Source of the DNA: Rhynchospora pubera
Taxonomy: Eukaryota; Streptophyta; Magnoliopsida; Poales; Cyperaceae
Assembly: GCA_028095005.1 (NCBI GenBank)
Contig: CM051460.1
Span: forward strand, 114,301,039 to 114,365,038
Direction: 5' to 3'
DNA length: 64,000 nt
The position numbers and the translations under genes were made by a program. This document shows positions 10,081 to 21,179 of the stretch, one piece after another (position 1 is the first letter of the stretch; each line of letters begins with the position of its first letter). The notes beneath the pieces were generated by a model. The model ran no database searches. It worked only from the letters and a program-made list of their open reading frames with translations, and was not told the origin of the DNA.

Positions 10081-13000
10081 TCAATTATTAGCACCTAAAT
10101 ATCCAAGTAAAAAGTCGAACCACTCATTTACAGTAAAATTAATCTCGTCCTCGCTATAACGCTTCCCCACAGGTTGCAAAGACTGCATTTTATTGGCATT
10201 TCATATAGTTAGTAACCTATGAACTCTAAACTCCACAATATAATATACATTAAACTCTAAATTATAAACCTTAAAACATTTTCATATATATATACATTAA
10301 GGTTAATTAAACTTAATCCATACCGATGGTAGGTCCGGATGTAGCGTGCAGTGATCAAGGATCTTGCGTAGCGAAGTCATCGCATAAAAGCCGCAATCTG
10401 TATTGTTTGGTTGTCGTGGACTCTACAATAACATAAAATAATACTATTAAGTTTAAATTAAATAAATTACGAAATTGTTGAAACTACATATATTAGTATT
10501 GAACTATGTACGGGAATCATTTGAACTTCAAACTTGGGAACTTGGACCAATCTTGACAGAGCTCTGCAAAATTAAATATAAAATTATGAAAATTCATTTC
10601 TAAATATTAGTATATAACTAAACAATGCATACACGCATTATATATATATATGTTAAGTCTAAACTTACTGATCGTATTTTCGTAGAATTGGAGATTGGTA
10701 GCCTTCGTTCGATTGGAGTGAATCTACTATCCACATCTTTCGTGTCGAGAGTTTTGCGATAATAATCACAAAATGCGACCTGTAATTACATACATATTAT
10801 CTCTTTGTTGGTGAAATTAACATTAAACTGTAAATTCATAATAAAAGATAAAGTCAGAATTAGAGATTTTATAACTAACTGATTATGATGCACTAAAACA
10901 TGGTAGGGATCCCTTTTAGCATACTTCTTCAGAAGATTCGCTATGTATCGTACAGTTCCGAGCTCATCTTGCAGTACATCCCGACCCGAGCATCTTTCCG
11001 GATCCCAAAATATCCACTTCTTCATCAAAGTATCAGCACAATATTGCCTGCACCGCCTAAATGTTGTATGTACAATGTTTAGGGTTTAGGGTTTTAATTT
11101 ATTAGACATATCATATAACCAATGATCAATTGTTGTAAAGTTAAGAAAGTACTTACAAGATCCAAAGTTTAATCACTTGAACGAAGAGTTCATTTCTACT
11201 GAAGACATGGCGGATGTCTTTAAATTCGAGGATGAAGGTCTTCACATCTTGAAATTCGAAATCAGCAGGAATATCGGCGAATTCAGTCACTGATTTGTCG
11301 AACATCCTCATATAGTCGTGCATTCTCTTTGCGTGAGGCCCAATCTGTGCCAACTTCTCATCAGGGACGAACGGATCGTGCAATTGAATGTCCTCCTCCG
11401 CAAAAAACTGATCCACACTCTCCTCTTCATCTTCATCACCCTCTTGCACCTTCTCCTTTCCCTTATCTTGCGGAGGAATATGTGGAGTTTGTTTCGTCAT
11501 TTTCCTCACTTGCTCCTATAAAATCCACATTAGTCATAAACGATATATTTCTCATTTTTGAATATGGCAGTATATATAATAATTAGAACTTTGGAAAATT
11601 TATAATTGAAATCAAGATTTACCAGTTTTGTCAAATCATAATCTACAAGATGACCCGGCCATCTTAGAAATGAACCTTGGAGAACACCAAGCTGATCATC
11701 TGCGTTAGGAGGTGGAAAAGGTACTATCACGTGTCTGGCACTATCGAAAACTTCTAAGATTTGTACCTTCACCTCCCCTATGCCAACTGGTTGTCCATGG
11801 ACTATCTCAGAAACCTGTGCAAACACCATAGCTCTAGCTACATACACAGGCGTCCCAGATATCCCTGGTAGGAGCAGCAAGGCTTCGACAGGCCCCTGTA
11901 TTAACGAATTAGAAATCCTAAATACTATATGAGGGCAAAAGCACGTAATATCTATCATAAGCTAGGTGTAATTAAGAACCTGATAAGTAGATTGAGGAAT
12001 CGGATGCGGTTGATTGTTGCTACCCTGTGATAGCATAATCATGGCTTGTTGGAAAATTGTATCGTAGGTCTGCGGTGTTTGGACTTGCGAGAACTGTTGC
12101 ATTCGCCTGTTCCATTCCTCATCCATTCGGGCCTTGAATTCCTCATCCATTCGTCTTTTCACTTCCTCTTGCACCATCCGATCAACCTCCTCTTTGCTAA
12201 ACCCCTTGTTTGATTTTCTTGTACCACTACCGTACACCTGCTTTACGCCTGAGAACACCGGATATCCTCTCAACCGTCCAGAATGCTCTGGTGTACCGAT
12301 CGCAGAAGTCAAGATATCATTTTGACGAACCGGTTGAACTTCCCCTGACTTAACTAGAGCAACCTATCACAAAAAAAGTTAAAGTTAAACAAAATTGAAC
12401 TCATTGAATTCACAAAATAAAGTTATTTGAGTTGTTACACTTACTGCTTTGTCGACCACCTCGGCAGCCCTAGGATTTTTTACAACAAGTTCACCGGTAG
12501 TTTCATCCGTTACTGCACGTGCTCTACTCCAACTGTACGTCCTGTCATCCATATCCTTGGTAATAACCGATGACGCACCATGTACCTTTTCTCCTTCTTT
12601 CCATCTAGATTCAGCACTTATATAACCGCCTGATCCCAGTCTGTGGGGCATGTCCCTTTTTGCTGCATTTTGACGGCCTTGCATACTCATTTTCTAGTAG
12701 CAGATTCAAAAGACTTGTTAGTATAAACAAAAAAAAACTAAGCAATTAAGTAAAAGCGAAAGATACTCATTTTCATACCTTAAACTTCTCGCTGGAATGA
12801 TACTCTTGCATTGCCTCAAATTCTTCTTTCGAGATGTTCTGTACATCCCATGGTGAAGGTGCACCTTCCTTTGGATTCTCCAAGTAAGCCTTATTCTGAT
12901 ATGACCAAAAAGACACGTTATAATTAAAATTGATGCTAAATCAATCGTTTATAAATGAACATGTATTATAGAGGAAATTCTCTCACCAATCGAATTTTCC

Positions 13001-13465
13001 AATGTCTCCAAGACTCGTTACAGTTACGTAGAATCTTCTTCTTAACATCCAGTGGTAAGTCATCCGGAAGTTTCCAATCCTGTGCTATTTGTTTGTACAA
13101 ATTTTTTTTCAACTCATTTGGCACCGCAATCCAATTAGGATAACTGCATTCATTTCATTTGTATAAGTGCATTAATACTATAATCAAATGATAATTCATA
13201 TCTCAAATTCATATTAATACCTGCAAGGAATCATATCTCTTGTTTTTGAAGCACACCAATTTGTGAATGCCTTTGCATTTTCGCCAATCGGCTTGCATTT
13301 CTCGTTAAACTCGACCTTCATGTCCTGTCCAGCAGCTATCTTTTTGCGTGTCTTCAAACACTTAGCCGTTGATCTTTTTCCCCTTTTGTTACTAACAATA
13401 ATCTCCTCTTCCGAACTCAAGTCATTCGGGTTCATCCCGGGATCCTGATCATTTCTGTCCGACAT
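10081..13465 (-). CDS. CACTA accessory protein with C-terminal Ulp1/C48 protease
   Basis: The probable role is an element-encoded accessory factor that binds the ends (like TNPA) joined to a SUMO-protease-like domain; both roles are inferred. Twelve exons read by eye: 13465-13221, 13143-12987, 12895-12779, 12693-12445, 12363-11980, 11895-11623, 11515-11157, 11056-10880, 10779-10669, 10563-10512, 10422-10324, 10182-10081. All have GT/AG borders and total 2,325 nt, giving 774 aa with no stop. Residues about 83-345 resemble Transposase_24, including GRLRGYPVFSGVKQVYG and a charged helix at 314-346. About 385-475 is DUF8039-like, ending GSFLRWPGHLV. The C48 domain has His656 (SHFVII), Asp673 (WIVDSL), Gln712 and Cys718 (QPNNTDCGFYAM). 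TTACAG precedes the first exon, so an upstream exon is likely. Copy 1 has lost this gene. Confidence 0.82.
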
Positions 13466-13554
13466 TGCTGTAATTTAAAATCCAAGTTACATACCACAAC
13501 TTACATGCACAAAGTCAAACACATAACACAAAAATTAATAAAGCTCAAATTAAA

Positions 13555-13720
13555 ATAAACACTTAGTTCACTTAAACATAAACATAAAGTTCACTCAAAC
13601 ATAAACACTAAGTTCACTTAAACATAAACACTAAGTTCACTTAAACATAAACACTAAGTTCACTTAAACATAAACATAAAGCTCACTTAAACATAAACAC
13701 TAAGTTCACTTAATCCAAAC
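13555..13720. repeat. 23-25-bp tandem repeat
   Basis: About seven head-to-tail copies of AAACATAAACACTAAGTTCA with small variants, between the accessory gene and the small ORF at 13736. Copy 1 has only three or four units near 2870-2950, so the number differs between the two elements. Confidence 0.8.
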
Positions 13721-13735
13721 ATGTAAACCCTAATA

Positions 13736-13990
13736 TTATTCTTCATCTTTCGGCTTCTTGTCATCAGTATTTTCTTCTCTAATTTCTGTGTACGGTGCCA
13801 CAAACTCATCAATTAAAAACTTGAAAAATATTGCAGCCTCTTCATAATTCGGCTTCTTGGCCTCCTTTTGGTTAGGCTGGTTTTGAGATGCTTGATTTTG
13901 AGAGGCTAGGTTGGAACGAACGTTTCGCCTAACATAGACTCGTTCGATGGATTTTTTCGCATTTTGGTTGCTTCCTTCACCTTTCTCCAT
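13736..13990 (-). CDS. Small CACTA ORF, MEKGEGSN type (84 aa)
   Basis: A complete open frame from ATG at 13990, preceded by AGGTAGTA, to a stop at 13736. It shares its N-terminal plan with the neighbouring 105-residue frame: M-acid-K-x-EGSN, then a Lys-rich stretch, then E(R/Q)VYVR. It continues with an Asn/Gln-rich stretch and an acidic C-terminus. It may be a 5' exon or upstream ORF of the accessory gene, or a separate small protein. I do not recognise a family. In copy 1 the frame is broken by two extra bases. Confidence 0.35.
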   Translation of the reverse strand: MEKGEGSNQNAKKSIERVYVRRNVRSNLASQNQASQNQPNQKEAKKPNYEEAAIFFKFLIDEFVAPYTEIREENTDDKKPKDEE

Positions 13991-14230
13991 TACTACCTAA
14001 TTAAAACACCATATATAATTTATTTAGATGATAATTAAAACATATATTCAATCATGGATAGTTAATCAATTCATACACAATAATAATAATTTAGATAATA
14101 ATTAAAACATTAAAACATAGATATAGATAAAACAAAATAACATTTTCCAAACTTAAGGTTCATACAAATTAAGGTTCAAATTAACATAGATAATAATTAA
14201 AACAACAATTCAAACACTTAAACGCTAAAT

Positions 14231-14548
14231 TCACTCCTTCTTTTCTTCCTCTATCTCCTCTGGCTCCTCCTCTGGCATCTCCTCTGGGACCTCCTCTGGG
14301 ACCTCCTCCCAATCTGCAGGAGTCCGTCCGCAACCGACTGGAAAACGCCTCACAGCAGATACAGACCTCCTAGGGAGAGGCTTATCTCGCATCCACTGAG
14401 GCACGTATCTCTGACGAGTGACATCAAACTCTGCCTTGGTGTCCGTCTTCGTCTCCGTCTCCTTCTTGTCCTTTTGTCGGACATAAACTTGTTCAACGGA
14501 TTTTTTCCCCTTATTCCCCTTTGGGTTGCTTCCTTCCGATTTGTCCAT
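14231..14548 (-). CDS. Small acidic CACTA ORF, MDKSEGSN type (105 aa)
   Basis: A complete open frame with the same start context and N-terminal motif as the 84-residue frame downstream of it, which suggests an exon or gene duplication within the element. After VYVRQ come a Lys/Thr-rich stretch, the basic segment RRSVSAVRRFPVGCGR and a Glu-Pro-Glu-rich acidic tail. It lies between the CT-rich tract and the accessory gene, all in the same orientation. The function is unknown. The counterpart in copy 1 is intact at 110 aa. Confidence 0.42.
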   Translation of the reverse strand: MDKSEGSNPKGNKGKKSVEQVYVRQKDKKETETKTDTKAEFDVTRQRYVPQWMRDKPLPRRSVSAVRRFPVGCGRTPADWEEVPEEVPEEMPEEEPEEIEEEKKE

Positions 14549-14895
14549 TACTACCTTTTAATTTATATAAACATTTCCATTTAAATTTCAATTTAATTTA
14601 TATACACATTAAATTTACAGTTCAATTCAATCAATTTCAATTTCATTGCATTAAATAATGCAATTTAACATTTCTCAAACCTTATACTAATGCACACTGT
14701 TATAACAGCAAATACTAAACTTTGAGACTCTCAAATGTCAAGTAACAGAAAGCACAGTTCCTGATGCAAGACTCCTCAACAAACCTCATGACAAAATGGC
14801 TTAACCATCATAACAGTAAGTACTAAACATATACACAACACATTTAATATACTAATTAACATGCCTAATCAATCAATTCTCAATCACAAATGCAA

Positions 14896-15410
14896 ATAGA
14901 AAGAGAGAGAGATAGAGAGAGATGATACCTTCTTAGGGAGAGAGAGAGAGAGGTGATGTCGGAGAGAGAGAGAGGTGCTGTCGGCTCTTGGCTGTCGCGG
15001 TCGCTGCCGTCGGCTCTTCGCTGTCGCGATCTTTGGAAGGGGGAGAGGGAGGGAGGTGCTGTCGGAGAAAGGGAGCGAGGGGCTGTCGGCTCTCGGCTGT
15101 GGAAGGGAGAGAGAGGAGGAGAGGTCAGTGCAGAGAGAGAAAGAGGGGTAGAGAGAGAAATGACAGAGAGGGAAGAGAGGGAAGAGGGAAGAGAGGTAGA
15201 GAGGGAAGAGGGAAGAGAGGTAGAGAGAGAGAGTGAGAGACTTACAGGGCAAAGAGGAAGATCGAGAGGGAAGAGGAGAGCTCTTGGCTGTCGCTGTCGA
15301 AGGAAGAGAGAAGGAGAGCGAGAGGGAAGAGGAGAGCTCTTGGCTGTCGCTGTCGAAGGAAGAGAGAAGGAGAGCGAGAGGGAAGAGCTAGGGTTTTCAG
15401 AGAGAAGGAG
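14896..15410. repeat. GA/CT-rich low-complexity tract, copy 2
   Basis: Purine-rich on the plus strand, with an internal tandem repeat (about 15281-15340 repeated at 15330-15385, containing GAGAGCTCTTGGCTGTCGCT). On the gene strand it is a pyrimidine-rich probable leader or promoter of the second gene. The long open frame read across it is compositional. Confidence 0.6.
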
Positions 15411-15474
15411 ATCGAGAGTTTCGGACGGGGATTTTGAGGGGGGGTCGGGTTATATATTTAAAAAAATAGGGTTT

Positions 15475-15880
15475 GATCTTTAGTACCGGTTCTTAGACTA
15501 AAAACCGGTACTAAAGATCCCGACGTTTTAAATTCACATGATCTTTAGTACCGGTTTTTAGACAAAAACCGGTACTAAAGATATTCCCCAATTTTGTCCG
15601 TTTAAGTGGGACCCACCTTTACAAATATTTTACTTTTTCTTTTAAATTAATTGTTGATCTTTAGTACCGGTTTTTGTCAAAAAACCGGTACTAAAGATCC
15701 CGACGTTTTAAATTCACATGATCTTTAGTACCGGTTTTTAGACAAAAACCGGTACTAAAGATATTCCCCAATTTTGTCCGTTTAAGTGGGACCCACCTTT
15801 ACAAATATTTTACTTTTTCTTTTAAATTAATTGTTGATCTTTAGTACCGGTTTTTAGTCAAAAAACCGGTACTAAAGATA
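15475..15880. repeat. Internal palindrome cluster with 181-bp tandem duplication
   Basis: Five inverted pairs of TTTAGTACCGGTTTTT between TNP2 and the second gene. A unit starting GATCTTTAGTACCGG occurs at 15475, 15656 and 15836, a period of 180-181 bp. Copy 1 has a single unit here. Confidence 0.88.
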
Positions 15881-16026
15881 AATTCAAATTCTGGACCCAT
15901 TTTTTTTTGTATTTGATTATAAAATTACAAATATTAATTGAAAATATCATTCTAATAACAGATCAGATAATCTTTTCAAATATTTATTACAAACTTGGTC
16001 AGATAATCTTAATTACAAATTCGAAT

Positions 16027-19000
16027 TCATTTATTTTTGGGTGACTTCGGTCGATCTACCCACACGCCTTCTTCCTGATTGGAACGCAAATTACTTGCTA
16101 ACTCTTCAATTGGTTGCGGTGTCCCATCGATACCTGTGAACATAATAATAATATATATATCAAATTGCTCATATTAATTCTGTAAATTATTTTCTATAGA
16201 TTTAAATTAATTATATATACCTGTGGAGAATGGTGCTATTTCATCAAATTGGTCATATTCTTCTTCGTCCACGACATCTTCAACGCCAACGATGCGTCTT
16301 TTTCCGGGAAGTACCACATGTCGTCCCTTGTCAGCCGGGTCAGCAATATAAAAAACTTGCATTGCTTGTTTGTTTGCAAGTATAAAAGGATCATCAGAAT
16401 ATCCCAATTTTTTTAAATCAACGGTTACAAATCCGTTTTTATCAGTCTTCACGCCGCTTTTGAGCACCCATTTACATTCAAACACTGGTATTTTAAATGC
16501 ATTATAATCAAATTCCCAAATTTCTTCAATCCAGCCATAATACGGCTCCGATGATGTTCCATCACTTGATATGGCTACTATTGTAACTCCGCTGTTTTGT
16601 ACTGTACTTTTTCCATCTTGTTTTTTTGTATACCAGGTGAAACCATTCAGGTCGTAACCTTGATAAGTGTGCACATTGGCGTTGGGACCTTTCGCAAGAC
16701 ATTTCACCGTTTCATTTGAAGGTCGGGACAGTGAGACCTTGTTTCTGAACCATTTTACAAAATTTTTGTTGTGTTCCTTGGTAATCCAATTTTCTGATCT
16801 CTGAGGATTCTGCTCTCGCAACTCGGCTATGTGTTCATTAACATAAGGAGACACAACAGCGACTTGTTGCAGAATTTTAAGATGAGCTTTTTCTCTCTTT
16901 GCAAGGTCCATTGTAATTATTTTCATACCAATTATGCTTTTCCCTAAGAGCCTACCTTCGTGTCTATTTTTGGGCAGGCCAATAGGTTGAACTCCATCTA
17001 GATAATCATTATAAAAATCAATAATCTCTTCTGCAACATATCCTTCAATTATGCTTCCTTCTGGTCGAGATCTGCTTCGGACTAACCCTTTCAACTGACC
17101 CATTGCTCTTTCAAAAGGGTACATGTACCGCAAAAATATCGGACCGCACTGTTTTATTTCTCTGACTAAATGAATGGTCAAATGCACCATTACAACGAAG
17201 AACGAGGGGGGAAAGTGCATTTCCAACTCACATATGGTCTGAACCGCATCAGTTTCCAACTGAGTAAGTTTTTCAGGATCGATCACTTTAGAGCAGATTT
17301 TATTGAAGAAGAAACACAACTTAGTGATAGAATTTCGAATTTCTTCTTTAAAACATGCTCGGATTGCAACCGGAAGCAACTGGGTTAACAACACGTGATA
17401 ATCGTGTGACTTCATTCCAATCAATTTCATATCCTTTGTAGATACCTTTCGTGAAATATTGGAGGAATAACCAGTTGGAACCCTAATAGACCTCAAACAC
17501 TCCAACAAACTGAGTTTCTCTTTCTTAGTTAAAGTATAAACAGCATTAGGTAACCAATCCCGTTTCTTACTATTGTCTTCCTTTGCAGCTAGTTCCAGTC
17601 GAATTCCCATTTCTATCATGTCTTTTCTCACATTAACATTATCCACTTTTCCTTGAGGATTTAAAATCAAAGTAACCAGATTTTCACAAATGTTCTTGAT
17701 TATATGCATCGCATCCAAACAATGTCTGACATCCAGATAAGTCCAGTATTCAAGGTCCCAGAATATAGACTTCTTCTTCCAAGAACTCTTTTCTGGAATT
17801 CTATTCACAAATGGTTTCCCCAACTGAATTTTAAGATCCTTAACACTTTCATAAGTCTGTCTTCCAGATTTTGGTATAGGTGCCCGGCGGGTTTCGGTGT
17901 TGCCATCAAATTTGTTCCTATAAGGTGCCCGACGGTATGGGTGATGACGGCTTAGAAATCTACGGTGTCCCAAATAGACTGTTTTTCTACAATTCGATAG
18001 CCATATCGAATGTGTTTCCTCCATGCAAACAGGACATGCCTTTTCTCCTTTGTTCCTATAACCCGACAAGTTCCCGTACGCGGGAAAGTCATTAATTGTG
18101 CAAAATCTCATCGCACGTAAGGTGAAATGACTTCTGGAATGCGCATCAAAGACCTTCACTCCGTCCTTCCACAACCTATCAAGGTCCTCTATTAACGGAG
18201 CCAAGTAGACATCTATATCGTTTCCGGGTTGTTTTGGACCAGAAATGAGCAACGGCATCATAAGATATTTTCTTTTCATGCATAACCAGGGAGGAAGGTT
18301 GTAAATAACCAACAAAACTGGCCAGACACTTCGGTTGGTACTCATGAGACCGTAAGGATTCATTCCGTCCGTGCACAATCCCAATCTCAAATTTCTAGAC
18401 TCGCTGCCAAACTCAATAAAATGACTGTCTATGTTGTTCCACTGGGGTGAGTCTGCTGGATGTCTAAGCTTTCCATCTTTCTTTCTGCCTTCTGCATGCC
18501 ACCTCAACAGTTTAGCATCTTTTGAATTACTAAAAAGACGCTCAAACCTTTGTATTATAGGTAGATACCACAATGTTTTCGCAGCTGGTTTCTTCTTCCA
18601 TGGACTATCTTCTTCGTCATCCAAATCACCGTCCCTTTGTCTATACCGGGATGCATTACACTTTGGACATTTCTGGAGGTTCTCATACTCATTTCGAAAC
18701 AATATACAATCATTCGGACATGCTGCAATTTTCACTATATCTAATTTCAAAGGACATAATAATTTTTTGGCCTTATAAGTTGTATCTGGCAATGTATTGT
18801 CTGCTGGAAGCATTTCTCGCAAAAGACCGAGCAAAGATGTGAAACTCTTATCGCTCCAATTGTTTTTAGCTTTCAAGTTATATAACTTAAAAACAGTTTT
18901 TATTTTTGAGAATTTATCTTCATTGCAACCAGGATATAAGGGTATATGAGAGTTTTCATCCAACTTTTGAAACACATCAGGAACATCATCAATAAAATCA

Positions 19001-19449
19001 TTGGGTAATTCATTCATCATTTCATCCAAATCATTTTCTCTAATGTCATCATTATATTGTGGTTCACTTAAATTTTCTATATGATCATCACCCACTATTA
19101 CATTATCCTCTATATCATGCCCCCAATCATTTTGTACAATATTTTCAAAATCATCAAATACATTAATATTGCTCCTTCCAGCATCTAAATTTTCTTTCAA
19201 TTTTTCTCCATGTGAAACCCAACGGAGGTATTTTGGTGTTGTCATCCATCCACGCTGAATCAGATGTGATCTAATCACTTTACTATCTTGTCTCTCAAAG
19301 TTCAGACAGTGTTTACAAGGACATAAAATTCTGGGCTTTCCAGTCAACTTTCGATGTTCTTCTGCACATTTTATGAACTCATCAACAAGTCCAACAAATT
19401 CATCTGATATTCTTGAATAGTCAAACATGTACTTCTCCCTCAGATCCAT
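16027..19449 (-). CDS. CACTA TNP2 transposase, copy 2
   Basis: Same gene as at 4978-8441. Exon 1 is 19449-16221 and exon 2 is 16133-16027, joined ACAG|GTATAT to TTCACAG|G, for 1,111 aa with no interruption. The Tnp2 core residues (Asp361, Asp454, CPVC 472-475, Glu590), the N-terminal Cys/His zinc-binding-like segment, DUF4218 and DUF4216 are all present. About eight substitutions separate it from copy 1, for example HSRSHF here and HSRNHF there. The intron is shorter than in copy 1, lacking the repeated exon-2 segment. It lies upstream of the accessory gene in the same direction, the usual order in this family. It is probably functional by sequence; activity is not shown. Confidence 0.92.
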
Positions 19450-19533
19450 CTGTATATATCCAAAAGCCAAGGTTTAGGGTTTATAGATTTAATGCAATAT
19501 ATTAGATTTTTGGGCCGGTTACCATCCTAGCCC

Positions 19534-19767
19534 GCTCTTTGGATACTCTTGTCTCATTAGCGAGCGTACGTTAGATGCAACGTATTGTCTGAGAAAAATT
19601 CGGCAGCATTTCCCCTTATGTTCCCTGAATACGCAAACACACGATTACTCGTGCGTACATACCCGTGGGAACATAAGAGGAAATGCCGTCGAATTTTTCT
19701 CACACAACACGTTGCATCTAACGTACAGCTCGCTGTCCTAAATGAGACAAGATAGTATCCAAAGAGC
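19534..19767. repeat. Large inverted repeat upstream of TNP2, copy 2
   Basis: Counterpart of 8526-8759, offset by exactly 11,008 bp, with the same two small palindromes behind it (19768-19823). The arms differ from copy 1 by only a few bases. It lies just upstream of the TNP2 start. Confidence 0.8.
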
Positions 19768-20242
19768 AGTACTCCCGACCGGGAGTACTATCCGAGATTA
19801 ATCCCTAATGGATTAATCTCGGACGGGCAAGACCTAAAATAGTTCAAATTCCGGCATTTTGGTCCTACATGACAATACTTAACTAATAGATGCAAATGCC
19901 AATTAACCAATATGTATATGCATAGTAAATCGAAAAAAAATCCAAAAAAAAAAATATTGAGGGTTAAAATAAAAATTACCGAAATTGTCTTCTCTCAATC
20001 CGCCCTCTTCCTCTTCAATAGAAAAACTTTCTCTTCCTCTTTGATCTCCTTTGCTTTCTCTACTTATTTTGCAATTTTTCGGAATTTTTAACAATTTTTA
20101 GCTATTTTTTTATGAGGTTTTACAAAGAGAAAAAAACTTTCGGTTTTAGATGGAAAATAATGGCCATGAAGTAGTGAAGATGAGTAATATACAAAGGGAA
20201 GGAGGAGGAGATATACCCCTTGAACTGAAAATATCTGCGTAT

Positions 20243-20550
20243 TATTAGTACCGGTTTTTTATAAAAAACCGGTACTAATAGTTGGCAGATAATTAAAAAA
20301 AATGGGTTAGCATTAGTACCAGTTTTTCTAAAAAACTGGTACTAAAGATGCAATTTTTAGTACCGGTTTTTTGGAAAAACCGGTACTAATGCTAACCTAT
20401 TTTTTTAAAGTTTTTTCCAGAAACATTTAGTACCGGTTTTTAAAAAAACCGGTACTAAAGGTATTGACTGACAATTACGGAATTGCCATCTTCTAATATT
20501 TATACCGGTTTTCTTAAAAAACGGTACTAAAGACCTGGTACTAATGCTTT
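20243..20550. repeat. Right subterminal palindrome array, copy 2
   Basis: Same arrangement as 9234-9540. One pair has changed to AGTACCAGTTTTT/AAAAACTGGTACT with both arms altered in parallel, so the palindrome is kept. Confidence 0.85.
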
Positions 20551-20564
20551 TTTTTGGCGTAGTG

Positions 20565-20586
20565 TAGATACTTCGTCACCATGTGG

Positions 20587-20620
<34 letters not shown>

Positions 20621-21126
20621 GCAGCCCATTAGTTCATCAAAGGAAGCATCTTCCCGAATGACCTTGCTGTCATCTATCTCGATCGACCCAAAGTTCTCAA
20701 TGCCATGAATCTCGGTATTGTTTGACCTACTTATGTTCCCCTCTTTTTGTTCTTGACTTCTTGTCATTATTGTATTTTAAGTGTTTAGTGTTTACTGAAC
20801 AGTGTTTGGAATGGACGTGTTAGTTAGTTTTGTTTGATATTTAGACTGGATGTTTGAGTTCAATTTCCAACATTATGCACCTTACTAATCATTTCCTTGA
20901 AATACTAACATTCACCAGCTGGAAAGAGGTTAGATGAGACTTGACATTCAAATGTTAGTACTAATACTAAGCTTAAAGTAAAGAGGCAATGCATTGATTT
21001 TTGTTAAAAATGAATCATATATGTGATTTCCTTTTTCTTCATGTTGTTTGTGTTGCAATTGACTACAACTTGTCTGTAATTCAGAGATGGATATTAAGTA
21101 CAAGAGTTATATATCTTGATGACTGG
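20565..21126 (+). pseudogene. Broken hydrolase-like exon 1 end, intron 1 and part of exon 2
   Basis: This continues the duplicate interrupted at 1971. Exon 1 remainder runs to 20714 (TGCCATGAATCTCG|GT as in the intact gene), intron 1 is recognisably similar (AGTGTTTAGTGTTTACTGAA), and exon 2 starts at 21085 (AGATGGATATTAAGTACAAG). Lesions include an expanded (GGCTCA)5 tract at 20588-20617, a stop in CCATTAG, and an extra AT in exon 2 (GTTATATATCTTG). Similarity ends near 21126, so only the 5' quarter of the gene was duplicated or kept. Confidence 0.88.
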
Positions 21127-21179
21127 AAAAATAAGTAACCGTTAGTATTATTAAAATCTGAATAGTAAATGGCAAAGAC

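Larger units (their letters stand above)
1972..20564. mobile_element. Composite of two tandem CACTA elements
   Basis: The left end reads CACTACGCCA and the right end TGGCGTAGTG, perfect 10-bp inverted termini of the CACTA (En/Spm) type. The immediate flanks are TAG on both sides (1969-1971 and 20565-20567), the 3-bp target duplication expected of this superfamily. Removing the element and one TAG restores a sequence colinear with exon 1 of the intact hydrolase-like gene. Inside are copy 1 (1972-9555) and copy 2 (9556-20564), head to tail. The encoded proteins are about 99% identical by eye, so the copies are recent. Both genes run on the minus strand. Confidence 0.9.
9556..20564 (-). mobile_element. 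CACTA copy 2, two genes, left end missing
   Basis: This copy starts directly after the right terminus of copy 1, at a point equivalent to 2025. It therefore lacks 53 bp of left end, including the CACTACGCCA terminus. The right end at 20564 is complete. It carries the full accessory/protease gene (10081-13465), two small ORFs (13736-14548) and TNP2 (16027-19449). All long frames are open, so it can be a source of both proteins, but its only left terminus is the one belonging to copy 1. Confidence 0.88.

Noticed and set aside
14953..15483. 176-residue plus-strand open frame rich in Arg/Glu
   Set aside because: It is a reading of GA-rich low-complexity DNA inside the CACTA element, on the strand opposite to its genes.
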